Shown in pieces: positions 53,804 to 62,012 of a stretch of 64,000 bases of DNA. Source of the stretch: Vibrio hepatarius (GTDB lineage Bacteria > Pseudomonadota > Gammaproteobacteria > Enterobacterales > Vibrionaceae). Location: assembly GCF_001274785.1 (NCBI RefSeq), contig NZ_LHPI01000009.1, positions 248,001-312,000 of the forward strand, in the 5' to 3' direction. Below the pieces are notes generated by a model. That model was not told where the DNA came from. It was given only the letters and a program-made list of their open reading frames with translations, and made no database searches. The position numbers were made by a program, and so were the translations under genes. The first letter of the stretch is position 1, and each line of letters opens with the position of its first letter.

Positions 53804-54805
53804 TTAAAGACCTTTCTTTTCTAGTTCCGTACGGAAGTTGTCGCGGGTAATCAGCACCACGTCAGTCACTTCAAAAAATTTCTCTGGTTCAACATCATCT
53901 GTGACCCATTTATAGAGCGATTCGATGCTCTTGAAACCGTTTACATCAGGACTAGGAAGAAGCGAACCATAGAATCCAGTTGGATTAGACTTCGCCAGTT
54001 CATTGACCGCGTCAACACCGTTGATACCGATACCAATCACGCTTGTCGCAGCAAAGCCTTGACCTTCGGTCGCGCGAACACCGCCCAATACCGTGTTGTC
54101 ATTCATACCAACGATGAGCCACTGTTTCACATCTGGGTATTGCACCAGTAGCGAGTTCGCTGCATCCAGTGCGCCTGGGATGTCATTGGTTTTTGTTGGT
54201 ACGCGGTAGATTTGACCTTCAGGGAAGCCCGCTTCTTTTAGCGCCTTAATTGAACCATCCACACGGCGACGCGCGGTATCCAGTTCATCAGCGGTAATTG
54301 CCATTACGCCTGTTGTTGAGGCATCCCAACCACGTTTAGTCATTTCTTTAAACAGTTCAGTCCCTTGTTGATAGCCAATTTCGCTTGCGGCCATCATCAC
54401 TAGAGGCACTTCGGTCATTGGTTCGCCTTTGGCATTCAAGAATTGATCATCAACCGTCACGACTTTTAGGCCGTAGCTTTTCGCTTTTGCCATGATCGCA
54501 GGCCCCAATTTAGGGTCGGGAGTACAGATGACGAAGCCTTTTGCACCGCTCGCCGCCAAGGTATCAATCGCGTTTAGGGTTTTTTCGCCATCAGGTACTG
54601 CCATTTTGACAAGTTCAAAATCGTACTGCTTGGCCGCTTGTTCAGCGAAAGACCACTCGGTTTGGAACCAAGGTTCTTCCGGTTGCTTTACAAGGTAACC
54701 AAGTCTGATTGCGTCATCGCTGGAACCAAAAAATGCGTGAGCAGATGCACTAAGTACAGTCATGCTAGAAAGGGCAGCGATAGTGAGTATTTTTTTTAAT
54801 TTCAT
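53804..54805 (-). CDS. araF: L-arabinose-binding periplasmic protein
   Basis: A 333-residue periplasmic binding protein with a signal peptide (MKLKKILTIAALSSMTVLSA then SAHA-FFG). The mature part is very close to E. coli AraF: LGYLVKQPEEPWFQTEW, DGEKTLNAIDTLAASGAKGF, TADELDTARRR, MNDNTVLGGVRATEGQGF and GFYGSLLPSPDVNGF. It captures L-arabinose for AraGH. First gene of the operon. Upstream are a CRP-like site and two AraC-like sites. No araC or araBAD lies in the window. Confidence 0.95.
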   Translation of the reverse strand: MKLKKILTIAALSSMTVLSASAHAFFGSSDDAIRLGYLVKQPEEPWFQTEWSFAEQAAKQYDFELVKMAVPDGEKTLNAIDTLAASGAKGFVICTPDPKLGPAIMAKAKSYGLKVVTVDDQFLNAKGEPMTEVPLVMMAASEIGYQQGTELFKEMTKRGWDASTTGVMAITADELDTARRRVDGSIKALKEAGFPEGQIYRVPTKTNDIPGALDAANSLLVQYPDVKQWLIVGMNDNTVLGGVRATEGQGFAATSVIGIGINGVDAVNELAKSNPTGFYGSLLPSPDVNGFKSIESLYKWVTDDVEPEKFFEVTDVVLITRDNFRTELEKKGL

Positions 54806-54871
54806 TGTTATCCATCCACTGGTAGAGGTGAGTGTTCCCTGTACATACTTGTGTATTTAATGCCCAATGTT

Positions 54872-54887
54872 AGTGACAAGACTCACA
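54872..54887. promoter_or_regulatory. CRP site upstream of araFGH
   Basis: AGTGACAAGACTCACA matches 9 of 10 conserved positions of the CRP consensus TGTGA-N6-TCACA on the minus strand. It lies 67 bases upstream of the araF ATG. Confidence 0.75.
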
Positions 54888-54898
54888 GCAAAAAAATG

Positions 54899-54923
54899 TA
54901 GCAATTTTGTCCATTTATTTAGC
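54899..54923 (+). promoter_or_regulatory. AraC-binding-like site 1
   Basis: TAGCA at 54899 with TCCATT at 54910 and TTAGC at 54919 reproduces the order and spacing of the E. coli araI1-I2 site. It lies directly upstream (in araF terms) of the CRP site. Confidence 0.65.
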
Positions 54924-55072
54924 CGAGGAGGATATGACCTAGCTCTCAATTAAGTGGTGTATAGATACTCGCTTGGTGCTCAATGGCATTTTTGAGGTGA
55001 AACACTGCGTTGTTGATGGTGATTTTGTTTTCATCTTTGGTGAGATGTTAATACTTGGTGTTGTGCGCGTTC

Positions 55073-55097
55073 TGGCGTTTTTGTCCATAAATTTAGC
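55073..55097 (+). promoter_or_regulatory. AraC-binding-like site 2
   Basis: TGGCGTTTTTGTCCATAA at 55073-55090 followed by TTAGC at 55093; about 21 of 26 positions match the E. coli araI1-I2 sequence as I remember it. It is in the same orientation as site 1 and 174 bases from it, a distance suited to DNA looping. Confidence 0.6.
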
Positions 55098-55177
55098 GCA
55101 GTTGTTTATGACAACATTGATGATTCTGCGTCGAAATTCTGTGAGACAACGAGGCTTCAAATGGTGGATGTGGAGTG

Positions 55178-55220
55178 AAAAAAACGCTCCTTTCGGCGCG
55201 AGTCTACTAGAGTCGCGCCG
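55178..55220 (-). terminator. Probable nasA terminator
   Basis: CGGCGCGA (55194-55201) and TCGCGCCG (55213-55220) form a perfect 8-bp stem; the minus strand continues to a T7 at 55184-55178 after 9 bases. It lies 17 bases past the nasA stop. Confidence 0.6.
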
Positions 55221-55236
55221 TTCAAATCAGGTGGAC

Positions 55237-57720
55237 TTATAAGCTCAAGAGAATCTCTGATTCACTCTCTTGGTTAAATCGTGTGCTGAGAATATCGGTC
55301 AATTCGCTGATTCTCTGCTCATCTTGAATCGGTTGTACATGGACAGCCTGTTCGACCCTATCAGCAGTGAGTGCGATAAACCGAAAACGTGCGCTCCCTT
55401 CGCTAGATTGATGACTCACCAATCGCTCGATGTTGTGTTTTAGTCGCGATTTGAGATAGTTTGCGAGCTTATCAGCGCTAAGCGTTGATTCGATATGATA
55501 CAGGTAACCTTCCGCTATCTTTTGTCTTGCCCAGTAATCCAGTGAGTTGAAGTTTAATGCCGTTCTTGACGCAAACGTCGCTCGACTTTGGTGCTGACAA
55601 ACTGTTAGCGCAACGGGCGTGTGCTTGAATTCAGGCTGTCCAGAATGGCTGTCGGTTTGAGGGGCGATTAGGTTACACGGCTTACTGTTTTTCGCCGTTG
55701 CGTTGTTCCAGTGGATAGGCAAAAATAGCTGGTTTGGTTGGATTTGCTCGCTGATCTCTGCCCGTGCCAAACACTCTCCCTGTGCATTATGGAGTTTGAC
55801 TAGTTGATGTGCCTTAACGCTGTGTTCTTTAGCCGTCGTCGGATGGATTTGCACATAAGGTTCAGGTTTGTGCTCCGCCAGACGAGCAGACAACCCGGTG
55901 CGCGACATGGTGTGCCACTGGTCGCGAGTGCGGCCGCTGTTAAGCAGTAGAGGGAAGTTATCGTTACATGCGGTTTGCGGCTCACGGTGGTGCACCGCAA
56001 CAAAGTTGGCCTTTCGGTTCGCAGTATAGAATTCCCCGTTGCTGAATAATCTTTGGTTGGTTGTTTCTGTTTGAAGTTGAGTCACAGGCCATTGCTGCGG
56101 AGTTAATTGGTTGTAACCCTGTTCATCTAGTTGGGTTAAGCCCGAAAGGGTGAAATCGCGCTCTCCGTTGTTATTCCCTAACGTCGATAACTGAGCATAC
56201 TCAGCAAATATTTGCCCTTCGTGACGATAGCGAAAAGCGTCGTGATATCCCATCTTGCGGGCAACTTGGCTAATGATCCACCAATCGGGTTTAGCCATCC
56301 CTGGGCTTGGCATGATCCTACGTTGGCGTGATATCCGCCTTTCAGAGTTTGTCACCGTGCCGGACTTCTCACTCCAACCTTGCGCTGGAAGTAACAGGTC
56401 AGCCATACGCGACGTCTCGGTATCTGCAATGCAATCAGAGACAACGACAAACGGGCAAGCTTCTAGGGCTGCTTTGACTTTAGCTGAATCAGGCAGGCTG
56501 ACCAAGGGGTTTGTCGCCATGATCCATACCGCTTTGATTTTTCCGTCTGCCATCGCATCAAACAAATCAACCGCTTTTAAGCCCGGTTTGGTAGCCAGTC
56601 TGTCCGTCTGCCAAAACTCACGGATCAGCGCTTGGTGTTCTGAGTTATCAAACTCCATATGGGAGGCGAGGGTGTTCGCCAGTGCGCCAACTTCGCGCCC
56701 ACCCATTGCATTGGGTTGACCTGTAACAGAAAAGGGGCCGCTGCCCACTTGGCCGATTTTACCTGTCGCGAGATGGCAGTTGAGAATGCTGTTCACTTTG
56801 TCTGAGCCAATGCTAGATTGGTTAACGCCTTGCGAGTAAACGGTGATCACTTTGTCTGAGTGAGCGAAGTCTTGGTAAAAGCGGTTTAGTTGTTTACGCG
56901 TTAGGCCTGTGGTTGACTCTAAACGATCGTCGTCTGACTCTGCCGCAGCCAAAGCTTGGTTGATTTGATTGGTGCTTGACTGGATGAAGTCATGGTCGAG
57001 GTGGTCGTGTTTATTCAAGAAGTGGAGCAGGCCATTAAACAACGCCACATCGGAGCCAGAATTCAGCGCTAGGTGATAGTCTGCAATGGTGTTGTTTTCT
57101 GTTTCTCGTGGGTCAATCACGACGATTTTTACATCGGGATTGATTTGTTTAGCAGTGCGCAAACGCTGGAACAGTACAGGGTGACACCACGCGAGGTTGG
57201 ACCCGACCAGAATGACCATGTCGGCGTGTTCTAAGTCTTCGTAGCAGATCGGCACGGTATCAGAACCAAATGCGCGCTTGTGGCCAACCACCGATGATGC
57301 CATGCATAAGCGAGAGTTGCTGTCGATGTTACTCGCGCCGATAAAGCCCTTCATCAACTTATTGGCCACGTAATAGTCTTCCGTGAGCAACTGACCAGAG
57401 ACATAAAACGCGACCGAATCTGACCCATAACGTTCAATCGCATGAGAAAATTTATCCGCAACTAACTGTGTTGCGCTATCCCAATCGAGTATCTTGTCAC
57501 CGCTTTGTGACTTCTCTATTGGAGTTAATAAGCGTCCATCGTGGATAACGGTATCGCCCAAAGCAATGCCTTTGGTGCACAACTTACCGTAGTTTGATGG
57601 GTGGCTTTTGTCTCCTCTGATTTCAAGCTCACCGCTTAATTTAGGACGAGCTTCAACACCACAACCCACTCCACAATAGGCGCAAGTCGTTTTAATCCAT
57701 CCATCGTTCACTAATGACAT
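55237..57720 (-). CDS. nasA: Assimilatory nitrate reductase catalytic subunit
   Basis: An 827-residue molybdopterin enzyme that reduces nitrate to nitrite in the cytoplasm. The N-terminus has the 4Fe-4S motif CAYCGVGCGVE with the fourth Cys in KLCTKG; molybdopterin-binding segments include CMASSVVGHKRAFGSD (Mo-ligand Cys), GSNLAWCHPV, IDPRETENNT, TGQPNAMGGREVG and a C-terminal LLLNSGRTRDQWHTMSRTG. There is no signal peptide. NasA proteins with a C-terminal BFD-like 2Fe-2S domain are longer; no such cysteine cluster is present here, so an external electron donor is needed. It diverges from cobA-nirBD-narK and has its own -24/-12 element. Confidence 0.93.
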   Translation of the reverse strand: MSLVNDGWIKTTCAYCGVGCGVEARPKLSGELEIRGDKSHPSNYGKLCTKGIALGDTVIHDGRLLTPIEKSQSGDKILDWDSATQLVADKFSHAIERYGSDSVAFYVSGQLLTEDYYVANKLMKGFIGASNIDSNSRLCMASSVVGHKRAFGSDTVPICYEDLEHADMVILVGSNLAWCHPVLFQRLRTAKQINPDVKIVVIDPRETENNTIADYHLALNSGSDVALFNGLLHFLNKHDHLDHDFIQSSTNQINQALAAAESDDDRLESTTGLTRKQLNRFYQDFAHSDKVITVYSQGVNQSSIGSDKVNSILNCHLATGKIGQVGSGPFSVTGQPNAMGGREVGALANTLASHMEFDNSEHQALIREFWQTDRLATKPGLKAVDLFDAMADGKIKAVWIMATNPLVSLPDSAKVKAALEACPFVVVSDCIADTETSRMADLLLPAQGWSEKSGTVTNSERRISRQRRIMPSPGMAKPDWWIISQVARKMGYHDAFRYRHEGQIFAEYAQLSTLGNNNGERDFTLSGLTQLDEQGYNQLTPQQWPVTQLQTETTNQRLFSNGEFYTANRKANFVAVHHREPQTACNDNFPLLLNSGRTRDQWHTMSRTGLSARLAEHKPEPYVQIHPTTAKEHSVKAHQLVKLHNAQGECLARAEISEQIQPNQLFLPIHWNNATAKNSKPCNLIAPQTDSHSGQPEFKHTPVALTVCQHQSRATFASRTALNFNSLDYWARQKIAEGYLYHIESTLSADKLANYLKSRLKHNIERLVSHQSSEGSARFRFIALTADRVEQAVHVQPIQDEQRISELTDILSTRFNQESESEILLSL

Positions 57721-57775
57721 ATTGCTCGCTCCCCAGAATTCCCGTTAAAACAATTGAGTTTGTATTAAGTGGTTG

Positions 57776-57792
57776 AAGCAACATGTAAGCCA
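57776..57792 (-). promoter_or_regulatory. Sigma-54 -24/-12 promoter for nasA
   Basis: On the minus strand TGGCTTACATGTTGCTT (57792 down to 57776) keeps TGGC and TTGC with the exact GG-N10-GC spacing; only AC of TGGCAC is changed to TT. It places the start of transcription about 45 bases before the nasA ATG. Confidence 0.65.
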
Positions 57793-57910
57793 AATGGTTA
57801 TCTTTTGAGTTTTGTTATTTAAAGATATTAAAAAACAAATATTTAAAATTAAATATACCTCTAAAGTGGTAGATGGTTTTTGATAGTAAATAGAGGGATT
57901 TTCATGTGTT

Positions 57911-57950
57911 TTTGCACTGAATTGATCTTATTTGCACCATAAATGCTCAT
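57911..57950. promoter_or_regulatory. Possible NtrC enhancer elements
   Basis: TTTGCAC occurs twice exactly 20 bases apart (57911 and 57931); the second continues as TTTGCACCA, the left half of the NtrC consensus. Right halves are poor. The pair lies about 150-170 bases from both -24/-12 elements, the usual distance for an enhancer. Confidence 0.3.
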
Positions 57951-58068
57951 ATTTTGATGTTTTATGGTTTTTTGCTCTGTTTCTTTTGTGTGGTGATAGT
58001 GATGATTTTGTTTTTAATTTATTGAATTTAAAGCATATAAAAAATAACCCTTACTTGTTTTATAGGCG

Positions 58069-58084
58069 TGGCACTCTAGTTGCT
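58069..58084 (+). promoter_or_regulatory. Sigma-54 -24/-12 promoter for cobA-nirBD-narK
   Basis: TGGCACTCTAGTTGCT is a perfect match to TGGCAC-N5-TTGCW with GG-N10-GC spacing. Transcription should start near 58095, about 33 bases before the cobA ATG. Confidence 0.85.
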
Positions 58085-58127
58085 TAGACGGTTTTATGAA
58101 CATTCTTTGCATCGCAGGAAACACGCT

Positions 58128-58940
58128 ATGAAGACAAAGTTAATCCAACCGGGTGTCGTCACATTAGTCGGATCGGGTCCCGGAGACCCAGACCTACTAA
58201 CGGTGAAAGCTGCTAGAGCTATTCAGCAAGCCACGCTGATTGTTTTCGACAATTTAGTGAGTGAAGAGATCAGGGCGCTATTTCCAGACACCGCAACCCA
58301 ATTCTATGTCGGCAAAGCCAAAGGCAACCACTGCCTAACTCAGGACGAAATCAATCAACTGCTTATCGACTATGCGAAGTCAGGTGTGGATGTTTGCCGT
58401 GTCAAAGGAGGCGACGCGTTTGTTTTTGGTCGTGGTGGGGAAGAGATGTTACTGCTGGCTAAGAAAGGCATTCACGTTGAGGTGATTCCGGGTATCACCG
58501 CCGCGTCAGGCTGTTCTACATACGCCAATATTCCTCTGACTCATCGAGGCCTAGCACAGGGCTGCACTTTCATCACCGCACACGCCGACAAAGAACTAAC
58601 CGCAAACTGGTCAGCGCTTGCGACCCTCAATCAAACCCTGGTGATTTACATGGGGCTGAGCAAGACCGAGATGATCAGTGATTCGCTGATTCATCACGGT
58701 ATGGATAGCAATACACCTGTCGCGCTTATCGAAAATGGCTGTACCCGCAAACAACGGGTTTTCACTGGCAGGTTGGTTGAACTAACGCAATTGAAAAATC
58801 AAAACCAAATTCAGTCTCCTGCATTGATCGTGATTGGAGAAGTCGTGACGGTCGCCAACCAAATGCACTGGCTAGAACAACTGAGTGAACGCTCAAGCAG
58901 TACGGATGCTGCGCAGCAACAGATGAAGCTCTCTGCCTAG
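58128..58940 (+). CDS. cobA: Uroporphyrinogen-III C-methyltransferase
   Basis: A 270-residue SUMT that methylates uroporphyrinogen III at C2 and C7 with S-adenosylmethionine, giving precorrin-2, the precursor of sirohaem. Motifs: VTLVGSGPGDPDLLTVKA, CRVKGGDAFVFGRGGEE and PGITAASG. Single-domain form, without the CysG dehydrogenase/chelatase part. ATG 58128 has AGGA upstream and begins the family pattern; the longer frame to 58080 would start inside the promoter. It leads the nir operon, matching the sirohaem need of NirB. In some species this gene is called nirE or cysG-like. Confidence 0.94.
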   Translation: MKTKLIQPGVVTLVGSGPGDPDLLTVKAARAIQQATLIVFDNLVSEEIRALFPDTATQFYVGKAKGNHCLTQDEINQLLIDYAKSGVDVCRVKGGDAFVFGRGGEEMLLLAKKGIHVEVIPGITAASGCSTYANIPLTHRGLAQGCTFITAHADKELTANWSALATLNQTLVIYMGLSKTEMISDSLIHHGMDSNTPVALIENGCTRKQRVFTGRLVELTQLKNQNQIQSPALIVIGEVVTVANQMHWLEQLSERSSSTDAAQQQMKLSA

Positions 58941-58995
58941 TCGGTTGTGACCAACTAGCAAGCTTCGCAAATTTTTACGAATAGGGAACACAAGC

Positions 58996-61545
58996 ATGAG
59001 CAAACAAAGAGTCGTCGTTGTGGGCAACGGAATGGTTGGCCATAAGTTTATTGAGACATTAAATCAAAGCGGGCGTGAAGATATCGAGGTGATCACCTTC
59101 TCTGAAGAGTCTCGTCTGGCTTACGACCGCGTGCAGCTAACCTCTTACTTTAGCGGCAAAACCGCAGACGATTTAGCCCTGACAGACGAAGCGTACTATC
59201 AGCAGAATGGCGTTAAGTACGTGGTGAACGAGAAAGTCGTTGAACTGGACACCGAAGGGAAAAACGTCATTACCGCAAGCGGGCGTATTGAAGCGTATGA
59301 CCAATTAGTCTTGGCAACTGGCTCGTACCCATTTGTGCCACCCATCCCAGGCAACGACCAAGAGCACTGCTTTGTCTACCGCACGATTGAAGATCTGGAT
59401 GCGATTGAGCTATCAAGCAAACAGAGTCAACGTGGCGTCGTTATTGGCGGTGGATTATTAGGCTTAGAGGCCGCCAATGCGATTAAGAATCTGGGGTTAG
59501 AAACTCATGTGGTTGAATTTGCGCCGCGCCTGATGGCGGTGCAGCTCGAAGAGGGGGGCGGTGCGCTACTCCGCCGTAAAATTGAAGATATGGGGGTTGC
59601 GGTTCATACCGAAAAGGCGACTACAGAAATCGTCGCTGGCGAAAGCGCTCGCTATCGAATGAACTTTGCCGATGGCTCTCATTTAGAAACCGATATGGTT
59701 GTTTTCTCTGCGGGAATTCGACCGCAGGATGAGTTAGCGCGCCACAGTCATATTGATATTGGTGAGCGCGGCGGTATCGTCATCAACAATTATTGCCAGA
59801 CCAGTCAACCTGATGTGTACGCAATTGGTGAGTGTGCTTTATGGCAGAACCAAATATTTGGTTTGGTCGCGCCGGGCTATCAAATGGCGAAAGTCGCGGC
59901 GAGTCACCTGCTTGGTGAACACGCGCCGGCGGAGTTTACGGGTGCCGATATGAGCACCAAGCTCAAGCTACTCGGGGTTGATGTTGCAAGTATTGGTGAA
60001 GTGCATGGTCGTACTGAAGGTGCTCAGTCATACACCTACAGCGATGAGATTGAACAGGTCTACAAGCGCCTGATTGTATCGGCGGATGGCAGCAAAATTG
60101 TTGGCGCAGTGCTGGTCGGTGATGCCGACGCTTACGGCACTTTGTTGCAACTGAAGCAAAACGATATGCCGTTGCCATCCAACCCTTCGGTGTTGATTCT
60201 GCCTAATGCGGTCGAAGATGACTCGGCAACAATGGGTATTGATGCACTGCCGGATAGTGCCATGATCTGTTCTTGTTTTGATGTCAGCAAAGGAGACATC
60301 AAACAAGCGGTCGCGTCAGGTTGCACCACGATGGCAGAACTGAAAGCGAGTACCAATGCGTCAACAGGGTGCGGCGGTTGTTCTGCGTTGGCAAAACAGG
60401 TATTGGATAACGAGCTATTAAGCCTTGGTGTTGAAGTCAATAACGACCTGTGTGAACACTTTGCGTATTCGCGCCAAGAGCTGAGCGACATTATTCGTGT
60501 TAATCAAATCAAGACCTTTGACGAGTTGCTCCACAGCCACGGTTCCGGTTTGGGCTGCAGTGTGTGCAAGCCTACAGTGGGTTCGATCCTCGCATCATAC
60601 TGGAATGACTATATCCTCGATGATAAACACGTTGAACTGCAAGACAGTAACGATATTTACCTCGGTAATATTCAGAAAGATGGCACGTATTCGGTTGTAC
60701 CTCGTGTGGCGGGTGGGGAAATTACGCCTGAAAAACTGATTATCTTGGGCGAAGTGGCGAAGGAGTTTGACCTCTACACCAAGATCACGGGCGGCCAGCG
60801 TATTGACTTATTTGGCGCACAGTTGAACGACTTACCGCTTATCTGGAAAAAGCTGGTGGATGCTGGCTTTGAGACAGGGCATGCCTACGGGAAGTCCGTG
60901 CGTACCGTTAAGTCTTGTGTCGGTAGCACTTGGTGCCGTTTTGGTGTTGGAGACAGCGTGGGCTTTGCGATAGATATTGAAAATCGCTACAAAGGCTTGC
61001 GTTCCCCACACAAGATTAAGTTTGCGGTTTCTGGCTGTACTCGCGAATGTGCAGAAGCGCAATCGAAAGACATCGGTGTGATCGCGACTGAAAACGGCTG
61101 GAACCTTTACGTGTGTGGCAATGGCGGGATGCGCCCTCGTCACGCCGATCTATTCGCCTCTGATCTAGATGACACCACCCTGATCCAATACATCGACCGT
61201 ATTTTGATGTTTTACATCCGCACGGCTGACCGCTTACAGCGCACCTCTGTTTGGCTTGAAAACCTTGAAGGTGGACTGGAATACCTTAAGAGCGTCGTGA
61301 TTGAAGACAAGTTGGGAGTGTGCGCAGAACTTGAAAAAGAGATGGCGGCTAACATCGCTAAATACCAGTGTGAATGGAAAACCACACTCGAATCACCAGA
61401 AAAACTCAAACGTTTTAACCACTTCATCAACAGTGATAAACGCGATGAGCGCCTGAAGTTTATCTCCATGCGCGATCAACGCTTCCCACAGCCATCAGAG
61501 CGCAAGAAAAAACAACAGAACATCGACGTGGTGGAAGTGCAGTAA
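58996..61545 (+). CDS. nirB: Nitrite reductase (NADH) large subunit
   Basis: An 849-residue cytoplasmic enzyme that reduces nitrite to ammonium. Order: FAD/NAD(P)H-binding pyridine-nucleotide domain (residues about 1-320, VVVGNGMVGHKF and GGGLLGLEAANA), a BFD-like 2Fe-2S domain (about 420-480, CSCFDV and TGCGGCSAL), a second small CSVCKP cluster region, and the sirohaem/4Fe-4S ferredoxin-reductase-like half (about 550-760) with VKSCVGSTWC and GCTRECAEAQ cysteines. All cofactor residues are present and length is normal. It works with NirD, 51 bases downstream, and with sirohaem from CobA's product. Confidence 0.96.
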   Translation: MSKQRVVVVGNGMVGHKFIETLNQSGREDIEVITFSEESRLAYDRVQLTSYFSGKTADDLALTDEAYYQQNGVKYVVNEKVVELDTEGKNVITASGRIEAYDQLVLATGSYPFVPPIPGNDQEHCFVYRTIEDLDAIELSSKQSQRGVVIGGGLLGLEAANAIKNLGLETHVVEFAPRLMAVQLEEGGGALLRRKIEDMGVAVHTEKATTEIVAGESARYRMNFADGSHLETDMVVFSAGIRPQDELARHSHIDIGERGGIVINNYCQTSQPDVYAIGECALWQNQIFGLVAPGYQMAKVAASHLLGEHAPAEFTGADMSTKLKLLGVDVASIGEVHGRTEGAQSYTYSDEIEQVYKRLIVSADGSKIVGAVLVGDADAYGTLLQLKQNDMPLPSNPSVLILPNAVEDDSATMGIDALPDSAMICSCFDVSKGDIKQAVASGCTTMAELKASTNASTGCGGCSALAKQVLDNELLSLGVEVNNDLCEHFAYSRQELSDIIRVNQIKTFDELLHSHGSGLGCSVCKPTVGSILASYWNDYILDDKHVELQDSNDIYLGNIQKDGTYSVVPRVAGGEITPEKLIILGEVAKEFDLYTKITGGQRIDLFGAQLNDLPLIWKKLVDAGFETGHAYGKSVRTVKSCVGSTWCRFGVGDSVGFAIDIENRYKGLRSPHKIKFAVSGCTRECAEAQSKDIGVIATENGWNLYVCGNGGMRPRHADLFASDLDDTTLIQYIDRILMFYIRTADRLQRTSVWLENLEGGLEYLKSVVIEDKLGVCAELEKEMAANIAKYQCEWKTTLESPEKLKRFNHFINSDKRDERLKFISMRDQRFPQPSERKKKQQNIDVVEVQ

Positions 61546-61596
61546 CACCGCCACTCAAGATTAAGTTATACGATTTCGCTTCAAAGGAGACTTGCT

Positions 61597-61941
61597 ATGG
61601 AAAACTGGATAACTATCTGCCAAACCACTGATTTAGTGCCAAACGCTGGGGTATGCGCGTTGGTGGTTGATGAACAAGTGGCGGTATTTAACTGCACTCG
61701 AACAGGGGGGCTGTACGCGGTGTCAAACTACGACCCGATCAGCGATGCCAACGTACTTTCACGTGGTATTATCGGCTCGCTCGACGGTCAGCCTTATGTC
61801 GCTTCACCACTCTATAAACAGCACTTCCACTTAGAAACTGGCGTGTGCTTAGAGGAGCCGCATCATCAAATCAAAACCTATCCGATCCGCGAGCATAACG
61901 GCTCGGTTCAGGTTCTCGCTGCGGTTTCTCAGGCGGCTTAA
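61597..61941 (+). CDS. nirD: Nitrite reductase (NADH) small subunit
   Basis: A 114-residue Rieske-like small subunit without the usual Cys-His iron ligands, typical of NirD. The pattern VCALVVDEQVAVFNC and a DPISDANVLSRGIIGSLDGQPYVASPLYKQHF core match the family. It is needed for NirB activity. AAAGGAG precedes the ATG. It is followed by narK after 71 bases, which include a TAGGTGC (61951-61957)/GCACCTA (61978-61984) hairpin. Confidence 0.94.
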   Translation: MENWITICQTTDLVPNAGVCALVVDEQVAVFNCTRTGGLYAVSNYDPISDANVLSRGIIGSLDGQPYVASPLYKQHFHLETGVCLEEPHHQIKTYPIREHNGSVQVLAAVSQAA

Positions 61942-62012
61942 CACACCACATAGGTGCTCTACGCAGGACTCGTTGGCGCACCTAGTAATGGACTACTAGA
62001 AAGGACTGATTC

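Noticed and set aside
54926..54939. Perfect-looking GAGGAGGAT-ATG inside AraC site region
   Set aside because: The frame closes after two codons (ATG ACC TAG); probably a chance match within regulatory DNA.
54939..55242. Short frames on both strands (73 and 89 codons) in the araF-nasA gap
   Set aside because: No ribosome sites and they cover AraC-like sites; composition not protein-like.
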